Below, one piece after another: positions 9,001 to 16,162 of a stretch of DNA of 23,039 bases. Numbering within the stretch: position 1 is the stretch's first letter; each line of letters opens with the position of its first letter. Origin of the DNA: Bacillota bacterium (lineage in GTDB: Bacteria; Bacillota; Clostridia; Acetivibrionales; DSM-1351); NCBI GenBank assembly GCA_023393115.1, contig JAEWMS010000029.1, forward strand, positions 1 to 23,039, given 5' to 3'. The notes beneath the pieces were generated by a model. It was not told the DNA's origin and did not search any database. It worked only from the letters and a program-made list of their open reading frames with translations. The position numbers and the translations under genes were made by a program.

Positions 9001-10316
9001 ATAATCTTTGTGGCAGATGCCAGTGTTGTACCATTCGCCTTAACTCGAACATGGTAGGTACCGTTTATAAGGCCTGTGATATCACTACCAGTGCCGTCGG
9101 TCCAGTCTAAATTAGTAGAGAACTTATACTCCATCGCTGATGTAACGCCAATCAGCTTACCATCATTATTTGCTAAGGTGGTGCAGTCGGTCTTGCTTAC
9201 AGAAGGTGTTGCCGCTCTGCGAACCTGTATGGTCTGTTCATCAGAGTCTTTGACTATGGGATCTCCGCTTTCGCTTTTCTTCACCACACGGATATCACAA
9301 GCCGAAAGTCCAGTTAGACTTATGTCGGCGTTGGATGTAATATCAATCCATACTCCGCTATCATACTCGTTTTTATAAATCTTGTACTTCATTCCGATAT
9401 CCACACCTGAAAGCGTACCAGTATCGTAGCCAGTCGCCGTAAAGGTCGCAGCAGGCGTGGGTTCCCTATCAGGTGTCAAGCGACTTCCATACTTATTCCA
9501 CTCGTTTATGTCGTATCCCACCCCGTTTCCCGGATAGTAAATTTTGTAATCTCCGGCAAATGAGTTGTTACCACCCAAGTTGGGTGCGTTGTTTCTTAGA
9601 AGTATGACATAATCCAGATTGCAACCATTAAAAGCTCCAGAACCTATAAAACCCATACTTGCAGGAATGGTCAAAGGACCGGTTATACCGCTGCAACCAT
9701 AGAATGCTGTTTGCCCAATATTAGTAGCCGAATTAGGGATGGTCAAGGAACCGGTTATATTGCTGCAACCATAGAATGCATTATTCCCAATTTGAGTGAC
9801 CGAATCAGGGATGGTCAAAGGACCGGTTATATTGGTGCGTTGATAGAAAGCCTCACCTCCTATAACAGTGACCTTATAGGTATTTCCATCTTGGTCCTCC
9901 ACAGTTTCAGGGATTACAATGGTACCTTCGATAGTTTTGGGAATTGCCCCCACTACACCATTACCAATCTGAACTGTTCCTGGCTTTCCGCCACCTGAGA
10001 CGGTCAATATCTTAAATGTACACTCCACAGCATTGTTACTTCCCACGGTAATATTTGCTGTAAATGTATTGCCGACAGATAATGCAGATAGAGAAATTGC
10101 CGATGGAGTAAGAAAACTAGTGCCAATCCGCACTGTTTCGGGCTTTTCGCTATCTGATTGGGTCAAGATCTTAGAGGTACCTTCAGCAGCATTACCACTG
10201 CCCGCTGTGATATTTGCAGTAATCGTACCGTCGTCAGTATCAGCCCAAACAGACACTGGCAGCATGGTGAGTAACATACATGCCATTAACAAAATACTGA
10301 TTAATCGTCTTTTCAT
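6033..10316 (-). CDS. Large secreted SLH-anchored surface protein with BspA-type LRR and five tandem modules
   Basis: This 1427-residue protein starts at ATG 10316 with AAAGGAGAG upstream. Residues 1-25 are a signal peptide (MKRRLISILLMACMLLTMLP, cleavage near VWADT). Residues about 31-74 and 84-125 are two copies of a short TANITxGSxNA-type repeat. Residues about 150-240 are BspA-like leucine-rich repeats (ITGPLTIPDSVTQIG, AFYGCS). Residues 286-1072 hold five modules of about 157 residues. A Gly/Ser linker lies at about 1075-1105, then a beta-rich domain to about 1252. Three SLH motifs (about 1260-1420, with MTRAM, ITREQ and ATRAQ) should bind the secondary cell-wall polymer. The gene looks visibly richer in GC than its neighbours. 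It is monocistronic. An adhesive or surface-display role is inferred; the anchoring is well established for SLH motifs. Confidence 0.93.
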   Translation of the reverse strand: MKRRLISILLMACMLLTMLPVSVWADTDDGTITANITAGSGNAAEGTSKILTQSDSEKPETVRIGTSFLTPSAISLSALSVGNTFTANITVGSNNAVECTFKILTVSGGGKPGTVQIGNGVVGAIPKTIEGTIVIPETVEDQDGNTYKVTVIGGEAFYQRTNITGPLTIPDSVTQIGNNAFYGCSNITGSLTIPNSATNIGQTAFYGCSGITGPLTIPASMGFIGSGAFNGCNLDYVILLRNNAPNLGGNNSFAGDYKIYYPGNGVGYDINEWNKYGSRLTPDREPTPAATFTATGYDTGTLSGVDIGMKYKIYKNEYDSGVWIDITSNADISLTGLSACDIRVVKKSESGDPIVKDSDEQTIQVRRAATPSVSKTDCTTLANNDGKLIGVTSAMEYKFSTNLDWTDGTGSDITGLINGTYHVRVKANGTTLASATKIITIAAYGEQEAQPTAIFIATGSDTGTLSGVTNGMKYKIDSGEWIDITSSADLSLTGLSTCTISLIKKGNGTTTIDSEEQTITVSKAATPSVDKSDCTTLANNDGKLIGVTSAMEYKLSTDLGWKDGAGSDITGLVNGTYHVRVKANGTTLASDSQSITIEPYIGVKEEKPNATFTATSENGGALSNVTTTMKYSVDGGETWQSISDTTISITGVTAESGVKVYKPGNETTTFDSDVQTITVSKAATPSVDKSDCTTLANNDGKLIGVTSAMEYKLSTDLGWKDGTGSDITGLVNGTYHVRVKANGTTLASDPHIITIVAYGATQEAQPTATFIATGPDTGTLSGVTSSMKYKIDSGEWIDITSSTDLSLTELSACTISVIKKGNGTTTIDSDVQTITVSKAATPPVSKTNCTTLANNDGKLIGVTSAMEYKLSTESDWTDGTGSDITGLANGTYHVRVKANSTTLASATQIITIVAYGATQEAQPTATFIATGPDTGTLSGVTSDMKYKIDSGEWIDITSSTDLSLTELSACTISVIKKGNGTTTIDSDAQTITVSKAATPSVDKSDCTTLANNDGKLIGVTSAMEYKLSTDLGWKDGTGSDITGLANGTYHVRVKANGTTLASDPQSITIAQYSAPSSGGGSGGGSGGSGGSGGSGSTSSNTPSAPVTEIKSGGSVPKSSLDQLISESKSLTVEADNGAKLVFSTDALKGIDGQASGAIKVEIKDVSTEHQENLPDKLVFSLTVSSGSGTVSNFSGAVTVSLPYELKEGERAQDVTVWHLASDGTKTEIPCTYDPVTKLATFKVTHFSLYVVGVTNMAHWVNPFNDVAESDWFYGAVEFAHRNGLFAGTGSNTFSPNSPMTRAMLWTVLARLDGQTLSGSNIFDAARSWAMGAGITDGTNPNNRITREQMVTILWKYAGSPKSGGDLSKFSDADSVASYAENAMAWAVENGIIAGSNGALMPKKKATRAQVAAILQKFIKEAAKEAEK
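7101..9461 (-). repeat. Five in-frame tandem modules of about 157 codons in the SLH protein gene
   Basis: Approximate modules on the minus strand are 9461-8970, 8969-8499, 8498-8022, 8021-7551 and 7550-7101. Each has two half-domains: one with GTLSGVTxxMKYKIDSGEW and one with TTLANNDGKLIGVTSAMEYK followed by NGTYHVRVKANGTTLAS. Modules four and five are almost identical at the DNA level over long stretches, and the second half-domain is nearly invariant in all five. Module three has a different first half (ATSENGGALSNVTTTMKYSV). The two halves resemble each other, suggesting an older internal duplication. Confidence 0.9.
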
Positions 10317-10697
10317 GTCTCTTTTCTCTCCTTTAATTAATATAAATGTTCACAAATATAAACTAAATGTCTTCATGTCTTCTTCTCTAAAATGGCGAAA
10401 ACCCATAAATAATGCTAAAACGCGGTTCATTGGCTTGTATAGAGTTCTTTATAGCGGTTCAAAACCCGATGGTTACGAATCCCGGCAAACAGATACCCGA
10501 AATAAAGTAAACAATAATAGTAGACATATATCATAATACCTTTCTATCTTACAAATATAGCAAAAATATAGCAAAAAAACTGTTTTTGACTCGAAATGTA
10601 GTAGATTTCTGCCTGAATGGTAGGCTTCAAACCTTATTCCTTCGGTCAGATTATGGTCTTGAATTTGAGGTGATGCAGGCTTAAGCCCATAAATCAC
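10317..10697. other. Leader/promoter region of the SLH gene, no gene recognised
   Basis: This is AT-rich DNA between the SLH ribosome site and a bidirectional hairpin. A 78-codon minus-strand frame (10709-10473) has no family features. A GC-richer block at about 10470-10500 has short complementary segments, but I could not match it to a known riboswitch class. Confidence 0.35.
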
Positions 10698-10728
10698 AAA
10701 AGAAGCCAATTTGAAATCGGCTTCTTTT
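10698..10728. terminator. Bidirectional terminator-like hairpin
   Basis: AAAAGAAGCCAATTT pairs with AAATCGGCTTCTTTT over 15 positions with one G-T wobble. It has an A-run on the left and a T-run on the right, so it can end transcripts on either strand. No intact gene ends here. It probably belonged to a gene now decayed. Confidence 0.65.
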
Positions 10729-10775
10729 GACTAACATTATGGTTTTAAGGTGCTTCAAAACTTCTTATCATGAAC

Positions 10776-10868
10776 TTACGGTTTAACTTTCAGAGTCCAA
10801 TCGCCGTTTACCACAAAACTTGGCCAGCCTACGTTAAACTCAGCATTTTTCAATTCCTCGTCAAAGTT
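10776..10868 (-). pseudogene. Unidentified C-terminal protein fragment
   Basis: The minus-strand frame reads NFDEELKNAEFNVGWPSFVV and then NGDWTLKVKP before a TAA stop at 10778-10776. The composition is that of a genuine protein C-terminus, but it has no start codon or ribosome site. It abuts the transporter remnant in another frame. I do not recognise the family. Confidence 0.35.
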
Positions 10869-10870
10869 TA

Positions 10871-11017
10871 TCAGTGGCCTCTCTCACAGTAACCTCTGCG
10901 GCGTCTCAACGACTTCACATTGAATTCTTCATGCAGAAAGACGAAAGCAAGCATAAGCGTGATGACTACACTCAGCTTATCAATCGGCAACCTTTCATGC
11001 TTATCCAAGGCTGCAAA
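10871..11017 (-). pseudogene. Tail fragment of a DMT-superfamily (EamA) transporter
   Basis: The minus-strand frame contains LPIDKLSVVITLMLAFVFLH and then EEFNVKSL at about 10990-10906. This is the signature last-helix region of EamA/DMT permeases (PIDKLSVV, then a hydrophobic helix, then HE and a further K-S-L turn). The final helix is missing: the frame turns into basic residues and stops at 10873-10871. Upstream, only a degraded stretch precedes it. At least 250 residues are absent, so this is a fossil. Substrate is unknown. Confidence 0.65.
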
Positions 11018-11188
11018 ATTAAATAAATTTATATATATTCAGTCTCCTCAACCTCATCGAAAATATGCGTTACCTAATCTGTCAACTCAATCATTTTATG
11101 ATATCTTTTAGTTTAGTATCCGGTTCGTGATACCGGCGGTAAAAGTGCGTTAATGTTGTATGCGCAAATAACCTGTTCACCGGTGAAA

Positions 11189-11476
11189 TTATTGCAGCTG
11201 TGCCAGTGGAACGCATAGCGTTCGAGTATTCCACTTCATTTCAGCATATATTTCGTTTGTGCATTCATCTGTAGGTGCTAAATGGACAACTGTTACCTGT
11301 TCTTCTTCCAGCAAAGGCGATTTAGCTGTAACTTTTATGCACTTCGCCGTGAAAGGAAAATTTATCTTGTCATCCAGATAATAGTAACAGCCCAAGGCTC
11401 TTTCTTCTTAATCGTATGCATCAACTACAACTTCCATTAAAATGCGGTCTTCACGCACATCCTCTTTATGAATCAT
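11189..11476 (-). pseudogene. CcbP-like calcium-binding protein, broken by an in-frame stop and truncated
   Basis: From ATG 11476 (AAGGGG ribosome site upstream) the frame reads MIHKEDVREDRILMEVVVDA followed by YD, then a TAA stop at about 11410. It continues in the same frame as EERALGCYYYLDDKINFPF, TAKCIKVTAKSPL, EEEQVTVVHLAPTDECTNEI and VPLAQLQ. Relatives read YDEEERALGWYYYLED across this point, so one substitution created the stop. The usual acidic ending after PLSQL (an EDWHYW-type helix) is also absent. The family, PF11535 calcium-binding CcbP-like, is recalled from motif order. A re-initiated product from TTG at about 11395 is possible but unlikely to be full function. Confidence 0.75.
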
Positions 11477-11477
11477 A

Positions 11478-11635
11478 AGCACTGCCCCTTACTTGATACA
11501 ACGTTGATTTATCATCTTTTCATATCTCCGGCTACTCCATTTATTTCAATTTTTCTTCTTACAACAATTGGAATATTCTTTATGCAAGTCTTAAAAGCCA
11601 GTGCTCCCCTTTATTTGATACATAGTTGGTCATCT
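11478..11635. repeat. Imperfect direct repeat of about 40 bp (11478-11515 and 11596-11635)
   Basis: Both copies carry a CCCCTT(T)A-TTTGATACA-GTTG-TCATC pattern on the plus strand. The left copy covers the ribosome site of the CcbP-like remnant. The right copy lies just after the SEC-C gene stop. They look like two copies of the same intergenic start region, as expected if a second related gene was once here. Confidence 0.4.
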
Positions 11636-11643
11636 GCATGTCT

Positions 11644-12876
11644 TTATTTTCCGCAGCACCTTTTATATTTCTTGCCGCTGCCGCAGGGGCAAGGGTCATT
11701 TCGTCCTACCTTTGTGCGGGTTGCCAGGTCAAATACTTTGGCAATTGGCTGTCTTGCTTCAAAGGGCATTTCAGGCAAAGGCTTTAAGAATTTCTTCTCC
11801 TTCTGGAACAGCTCATTTGGAGTATGCCCCTTTAGCGCCCACTGCCGGGTATTGTTATACAGCTCCATTATTTTTGCAGTCACTATTTGAGCAAATTCAA
11901 AGGATGGAAACTCCAGCCAGCTCTGCAGATACTGTATTATCAGCGTGGGCTTTGAATCGGAGTTGATCATATTTATTATTTGCAACGCAATTTCGTTTGT
12001 TTCCGGCTCCTCTAAATGGTAATGCTCTGAAAGGAAACTGATAAAGCTGTTCATATGGGGCGTTCTGTCGACATAATCCGGTTCGCTGGCTCTTAACAGC
12101 TGCTTTTTTGTAAAAGAATAATAGTCAACCGACTGCCTCATATCATGCTCTTCTGCTATCTTCCTTGCATCAAATACTCTGTCATCCTTGTACCCATAGG
12201 ACGTGCTTCTAACCTGTCCATAGAAATCACAAGCAAAGGACATCACCTTTATATATTCCGTGAAATCAATTTTATCGCATGTAAGCTCCTCAAGCCTTTC
12301 TTTAATGAGCCATGCTTCCATAACGCCATAATAATAAAGCATCCCATGGGTCAAGCGTATCCACTCGGTATTCCGCCGGACAATACTTTCCAGCTCACTG
12401 CCGTCTGTCTGAATAAAAATGTTTATCAGCTCAGAAGGTATGAACAGCACCTTTTCATCCTCATAAATGCCGGGAAAGACCATGCTGTAATTCATAAAGG
12501 CTTCCGCATTGGTAACCGAGATACCGATATCTGGTATCATTCCTGAATTTGTAATGATTGTTTTTATAAAATCATATCTGCTTTTATCCAAAGTATAGAC
12601 GGAATTTTTGAATTTCAAGGGAATCAGCCTGGAAAGCTCGGCTGCCAGTTCCTGCTTTTTTAATGTGCTTAAATTTTTAAGATCATACTTTTTGCGGATA
12701 TTATCCATTTCACCTTTTGTCAGCCCACTTATGGCTTTATGAAGACTGCATGGAATCTGGACTTTTTTCCAAAGCCGCTGCTCCCTGTTTTCCTGCAGCC
12801 GCTGTCCAAAGGCCTTCGCGTTTTCCAGCGCCTTGATCAGTGCTGCTTCTGTTTTCTTATCAATTTTTTCGTCCAT
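11644..12876 (-). CDS. SEC-C motif protein, 410 residues
   Basis: This intact gene starts at ATG 12876 with GAGGG eight bases upstream. The C-terminal motif RNDPCPCGSGKKYKRCC is a complete SEC-C zinc-binding motif (three Cys plus a CC pair), the type found at the end of SecA and in many stand-alone proteins. Residues about 50-92 (ISGLTKGEMDNIRKKYDLKN, then LSTLKKQELAAELSRLIP) look like a Rho_N/SAP-like small helical domain. The middle is helical with no catalytic motif I recognise. The C-terminal half before SEC-C includes a short amphipathic region (TPNELFQKEKKFLKPLP). Zinc binding is well supported; the biological role is not known. It is one of the few undamaged genes in this segment. Confidence 0.85.
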   Translation of the reverse strand: MDEKIDKKTEAALIKALENAKAFGQRLQENREQRLWKKVQIPCSLHKAISGLTKGEMDNIRKKYDLKNLSTLKKQELAAELSRLIPLKFKNSVYTLDKSRYDFIKTIITNSGMIPDIGISVTNAEAFMNYSMVFPGIYEDEKVLFIPSELINIFIQTDGSELESIVRRNTEWIRLTHGMLYYYGVMEAWLIKERLEELTCDKIDFTEYIKVMSFACDFYGQVRSTSYGYKDDRVFDARKIAEEHDMRQSVDYYSFTKKQLLRASEPDYVDRTPHMNSFISFLSEHYHLEEPETNEIALQIINMINSDSKPTLIIQYLQSWLEFPSFEFAQIVTAKIMELYNNTRQWALKGHTPNELFQKEKKFLKPLPEMPFEARQPIAKVFDLATRTKVGRNDPCPCGSGKKYKRCCGK

Positions 12877-12919
12877 TGATATGCCCTCTTTTTAATTAGA
12901 ATACGTTCGTTTCGCTATC

Positions 12920-13135
12920 TTAAAACGGTAACTGTTCATCAGTATCACTGGAATTTTTTCTACATGCTTTATATACTTCGTTATCATCATCATTTTCAAC
13001 TGGCAGTCCGTAGGGCATCCCGCCTTCAGTATAGCCAGCTATAAACTCCAGTCCATATGATCCTTTTAAATACTCTTCGTATTCTTCCTCTGTCCATATT
13101 TCAATTTCTCTATTACGTTTTTCTTTTTTTCTCAT
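12920..13135 (-). CDS. Small acidic hypothetical protein, 71 residues
   Basis: The start is ATG 13135 (MRKKEKRNREIEIW), with GGAG nine bases upstream. A longer ATG at 13150 would overlap that site. The protein has a basic N-terminus, then WTEEEYEEYLKGSYGLEFIA and GGMPYGLPVE, and an acidic tail. It lies between the helical-repeat remnant and the SEC-C gene in the same direction. No signal peptide, membrane segment or known motif was seen. The clean ribosome site and gene-like composition support it being real. Confidence 0.6.
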   Translation of the reverse strand: MRKKEKRNREIEIWTEEEYEEYLKGSYGLEFIAGYTEGGMPYGLPVENDDDNEVYKACRKNSSDTDEQLPF

Positions 13136-13174
13136 ATACAAAATCTCCATGAAGATAATTTTATGAATGAAATT

Positions 13175-14755
13175 TTAAATTGAGCCACTAGTGTAAAGAG
13201 CTATCCTCATCTCATCTCTTAAAGCGGGTTTTCTTGTATTTCCTGATATTATAGCAGCATAATAATTTTCAAACTCATCCTGCTCATTCAGGTATATATA
13301 AATCCCCTGTACCAAAGAACAGTAATACGCTGCTCTTGCATACCTTGTCCTCTTAGCAGCAGCTATATGGAACTGTATTATATCCTTCAGAACATTAATA
13401 GCACTTTGCAATAAATAGCCTTCACTTTCCATGCTTTGAAAGCCATCCTCCATATCCGCTATTCCAGAAATTTTATCATGTTCCAATCCGCCTATTAGCT
13501 CCTTTAACTTTACCGGAATATTGTCTCTGTCCTTGACTCTTAGTGCTCTGTAGATTAGAGACTTAAAGGTATATTTCATATAATCATGCCTTCTATATCC
13601 ATCAGCCGTCAGGGCAAAATTAAGCATATCATTTATACACCCTTCACAGGATAATATTCTTAAAAGAATTTCAACTGAGTAGTATCCATCGCAAGTTCTG
13701 GCAAATGCAGTCATTTCCTTTACAAAATAGTCCAGGCGTTTTGTCTTGTCGGCAAATCTTCTGGCCTTCAGGTAGTATTCATGTTTATTAGGGTGTTTCT
13801 TAAAAAGTGCAGTTGCAGCCTCGAGCCCCTTGTCATATTGCTTTAGCTCCCCATAGCAGTCTATCAGACTAATATTAAGAGCTTCCAATATGCGTTCATT
13901 ATCAATAATCTTTAAAGCAGGTAAAATTGTATCAACTGCAGTGCTCCATTTTTGATGCCTTATATAGCCCTGTACTGCATCATAGGTAAAATTTTACTAT
14001 AACACAGCATGCTTTCAGGCATCCCTATTTCATCAAACACTTTATTGTTCTTGATATAAAAGTTTTTTAAGAGCTCATATAATTCATGCTGCATTGTCCA
14101 GCATTCTGAGCATTCATTTATTTTATATTGGATAGCTTCCTCGATAAGATTAATATCTGCAAAGTAGTCGAATATGCTTTCTGAATGTTGATTTCCACCA
14201 CGCATCCATACCTCCACAGCTTTATATACTGACTGCCTTTTATCCGTCAAATAGCCTGCAATAGATCTATAATATTCTTCAAATACTAAATCCCAATTAA
14301 CATCTATGTATACTGAAGGGTCTGTTGTACCAAGAATTCCCTCATCGCTCTCTGACTCTTGCAGGCAATCAAACAGCATATCAAAGCTCTTAAGGGATAC
14401 TTCAAACTCACCGTTTCTCGAAAACATGACCGTCAAATTTATAAAGCTGTTCAAACTCTTCTGCCCATTTGGAAGAAGAATAATCTATCATGTCATCGGT
14501 GTAATTATTATAATATTCTTCACAATCCGGGTCTACATAGTATTTTTTATCCAAGCAATCCTTACAAAACCTTTCAACCCTTACTATGAAATTATTGCTA
14601 TCTCCTGCACAGACCTCGCTAAGCGCAGCTTGAGGGCTTATCCAGCGTGAGATAAATTCTATACGTTCTTTCTCCGGCAATCTAAAAAGAAGCTTATTTA
14701 TTAACTCTACCAACTGTTCTTTCGATTTTTCTGCAAGATTATAATCCGTTATCAT
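13175..14755 (-). pseudogene. Helical-repeat (TPR-like) protein broken by two frameshifts
   Basis: The gene starts at ATG 14755 with a GGAGGGAG site. The first frame (MITDYNLAEKSKEQLVELIN, to 14408) passes by a shift near 14410-14430 into a second frame (RNGEFEVSLKSFDMLFDCLQ, to 13960). That passes near 13960-13985 into a third (YIRHQKWSTAVDTILPALK, then LKQYDKGLEAATALFKKHPN, to 13175). Joined, they give about 525 residues of helical pairs with TPR-like spacing. The reading runs smoothly across both joints, so each is probably one or two lost bases rather than a gene boundary. No enzymatic motif was seen. Re-sequencing could show whether either joint is a sequencing error. Confidence 0.75.
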
Positions 14756-14769
14756 TTTAGCTCTCCCTC

Positions 14770-15075
14770 CTATTCAATCTCCACCACATAATAGCCTCCG
14801 GACTTTTTACTGCCTCGCCGTTCAATTAAACCTTTGCCGGTTAATTCCCGTATTTGCTTTTCTATCGTGCTAACCGGACGATTGTCTAAAAGTGCCGAAG
14901 CATCTTTAGCTCTGATTCCCGGATTAATCTTTATGACATCCAATAGTAATTTTAATCCGCCATTTAATCCGCCATCCGGCCTTATTATTAAGAATGAGAA
15001 AGCAACTTTTATAAAATTGGGCGTGATTGTAAAGATTGAACGATCATATTTCTTTAGAATTCTTAAACTCTCCCA
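14770..15075 (-). pseudogene. Winged-helix C-terminal tail of an AlbA_2-type ATP-binding protein
   Basis: The frame opens just after a stop at 15078-15076 without a start codon. It reads ILKKYDRSIFTITPNFIKVA, then GGLKLLLDVIKINPGIRAKD, LLDNRPVSTIEKQIRELTGK and GLIERRGSKKSGGYYVVEIE, and stops at 14770. The last 70 residues are a typical winged helix-turn-helix ending in R-GSKK-GGYY. This is how many AlbA_2 (Schlafen-like, RecG-type) ATP-binding proteins finish. The ATP-binding and AlbA_2 parts are absent. The tail ends 15 bases before the next gene's start, so that gene's ribosome site lies just behind it. Confidence 0.65.
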
Positions 15076-15096
15076 TTAACGATTTCTCCCTTCTAA

Positions 15097-16054
15097 TTAT
15101 AGCATTTCTTCAATCGTTGCTATCAATTCATTTGCAATGTTGATGCTGTCCAGACGCATTATACTTTCCTCGGCACTCCCAAAGCTCAGGAGATTTATGC
15201 TTCCGTACCAAACGATTCTTTGATCAATTACCGCAAATTTCTGATGAATATTTGATTTAAAGATAATACTTGCCCCAGCACTTGTTATGGAATTAAGCAT
15301 CTCCTCAAATGCGGATTTGTCCTTCTCTTTATAATCAGACTCAGGTCTGGTGATTATTGTGAGCTTTGCTCCGTTGTTAATTCCTGAAGAAAGGATATTC
15401 ATCATGTTGTTTAGACGTTTTTTTGTCATATACGGACTGACAATGACCATATCTGATTTCGCCGTAGAAACATCATTACTTAATACTGTCATGAAATTAT
15501 GGTTATCAAAAATAGCGTTTGTAGCTTCAAATGGTTTACTGTCACTTTTAGCGGAATATCCTATGGAAGCATATCCTTTGAGCCTCTTCTGATACATCCG
15601 TTCAAGAACGCCGACATGAACGTCAACATAATCATAAATCAGGACTTCGCTCTTGTTTTGATATAATCTGTGAAGCCGTCCGGCTTTTTCCTTTCCCAGG
15701 GACGTATATCTTCATCCTCGCTTTGCCTCAGATCTCCCAGCTCATGGCCGCCGCCCAACTGTGAAATATATGTATCGATATCCTCATCACTCAACCTTCG
15801 GATATTGCTCAAAAAGCTCCACTGGTCATCGTATGGCTGAAAATTTTCATCAACAAACACACTATTATTACTATTTCGGGCATTCGCTTGTAATGGTAAT
15901 GCGATAAGATTTCTTTTTTATTCTGAATTTCAATATCAAATTTGGGTAAAACTAAACCAAGCTGTTCTTTGTAATCTTCATTTTCAATTCGCAGCCTTTT
16001 GTTTTCTTCCAACAGCTTTTGATATTTTTCATAAAGTTCTTCATATCCAAGCAT
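15097..16054 (-). pseudogene. Collapsed TOTE conflict-system protein (coiled-coil start, helicase fragment, PLD-nuclease end)
   Basis: Three pieces of one large gene survive in order. Piece one starts at ATG 16054 (AAGGATA upstream) with MLGYEELYEKYQKLLEENKR, the coiled-coil start typical of TOTE proteins. Piece two, about 15860-15639, reads ENFQPYDDQWSFLSNIRRLS and later DIRPWERKK, from the helicase region. Piece three, another frame from about 15650, reads SEVLIYDYVDVHVGVLERMY, then IGYSAKSDS, VIVSPYMTKKR and SNIHQKFAVIDQRIVWYGS. This last is a phospholipase-D-type nuclease domain (HxK present) and stops at 15097. The primase domain and the helicase P-loop are missing. The 166-residue frame at 15597-15097 might still be expressed alone. 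Family assignment is from recalled motifs. Confidence 0.75.
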
Positions 16055-16162
16055 TCTTATGTATCCTTGCATTTAAAGTTTATTTACAATTATTAGTATA
16101 CCATAGGTTCAGTCATCCTGGAATGAACTTTCGCCTGTGCCTTGTGTCAATTGGACAAATTT

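Noticed and set aside
6375..9378. Long plus-strand open frames opposite the SLH gene
   Set aside because: They repeat with the module period and have the composition of antisense shadows. The minus-strand frame has a signal peptide, SLH motifs and a ribosome site.
10460..10500. tRNA or riboswitch in the GC-richer block upstream of the SLH gene
   Set aside because: GGTTCAAAACC resembles a T-arm by chance, but no cloverleaf can be built, and the c-di-GMP, cobalamin and T-box signature sequences are absent.
10473..10709. 78-codon minus-strand frame between the SLH gene and the hairpin at 10698
   Set aside because: It begins inside the terminator hairpin, has no ribosome site, and the second half is Phe/Leu/Tyr/Cys-rich translation of AT-rich DNA.
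13960..14454. Separate genes for the three helical-repeat frames
   Set aside because: The second and third frames have no ribosome site, and the protein text continues smoothly across both joints. One frameshifted gene is the simpler reading.
14834..15079. 81-codon plus-strand frame
   Set aside because: It is antisense to the winged-helix tail at 14770-15075, which has a clear GSKKSGGYY ending.
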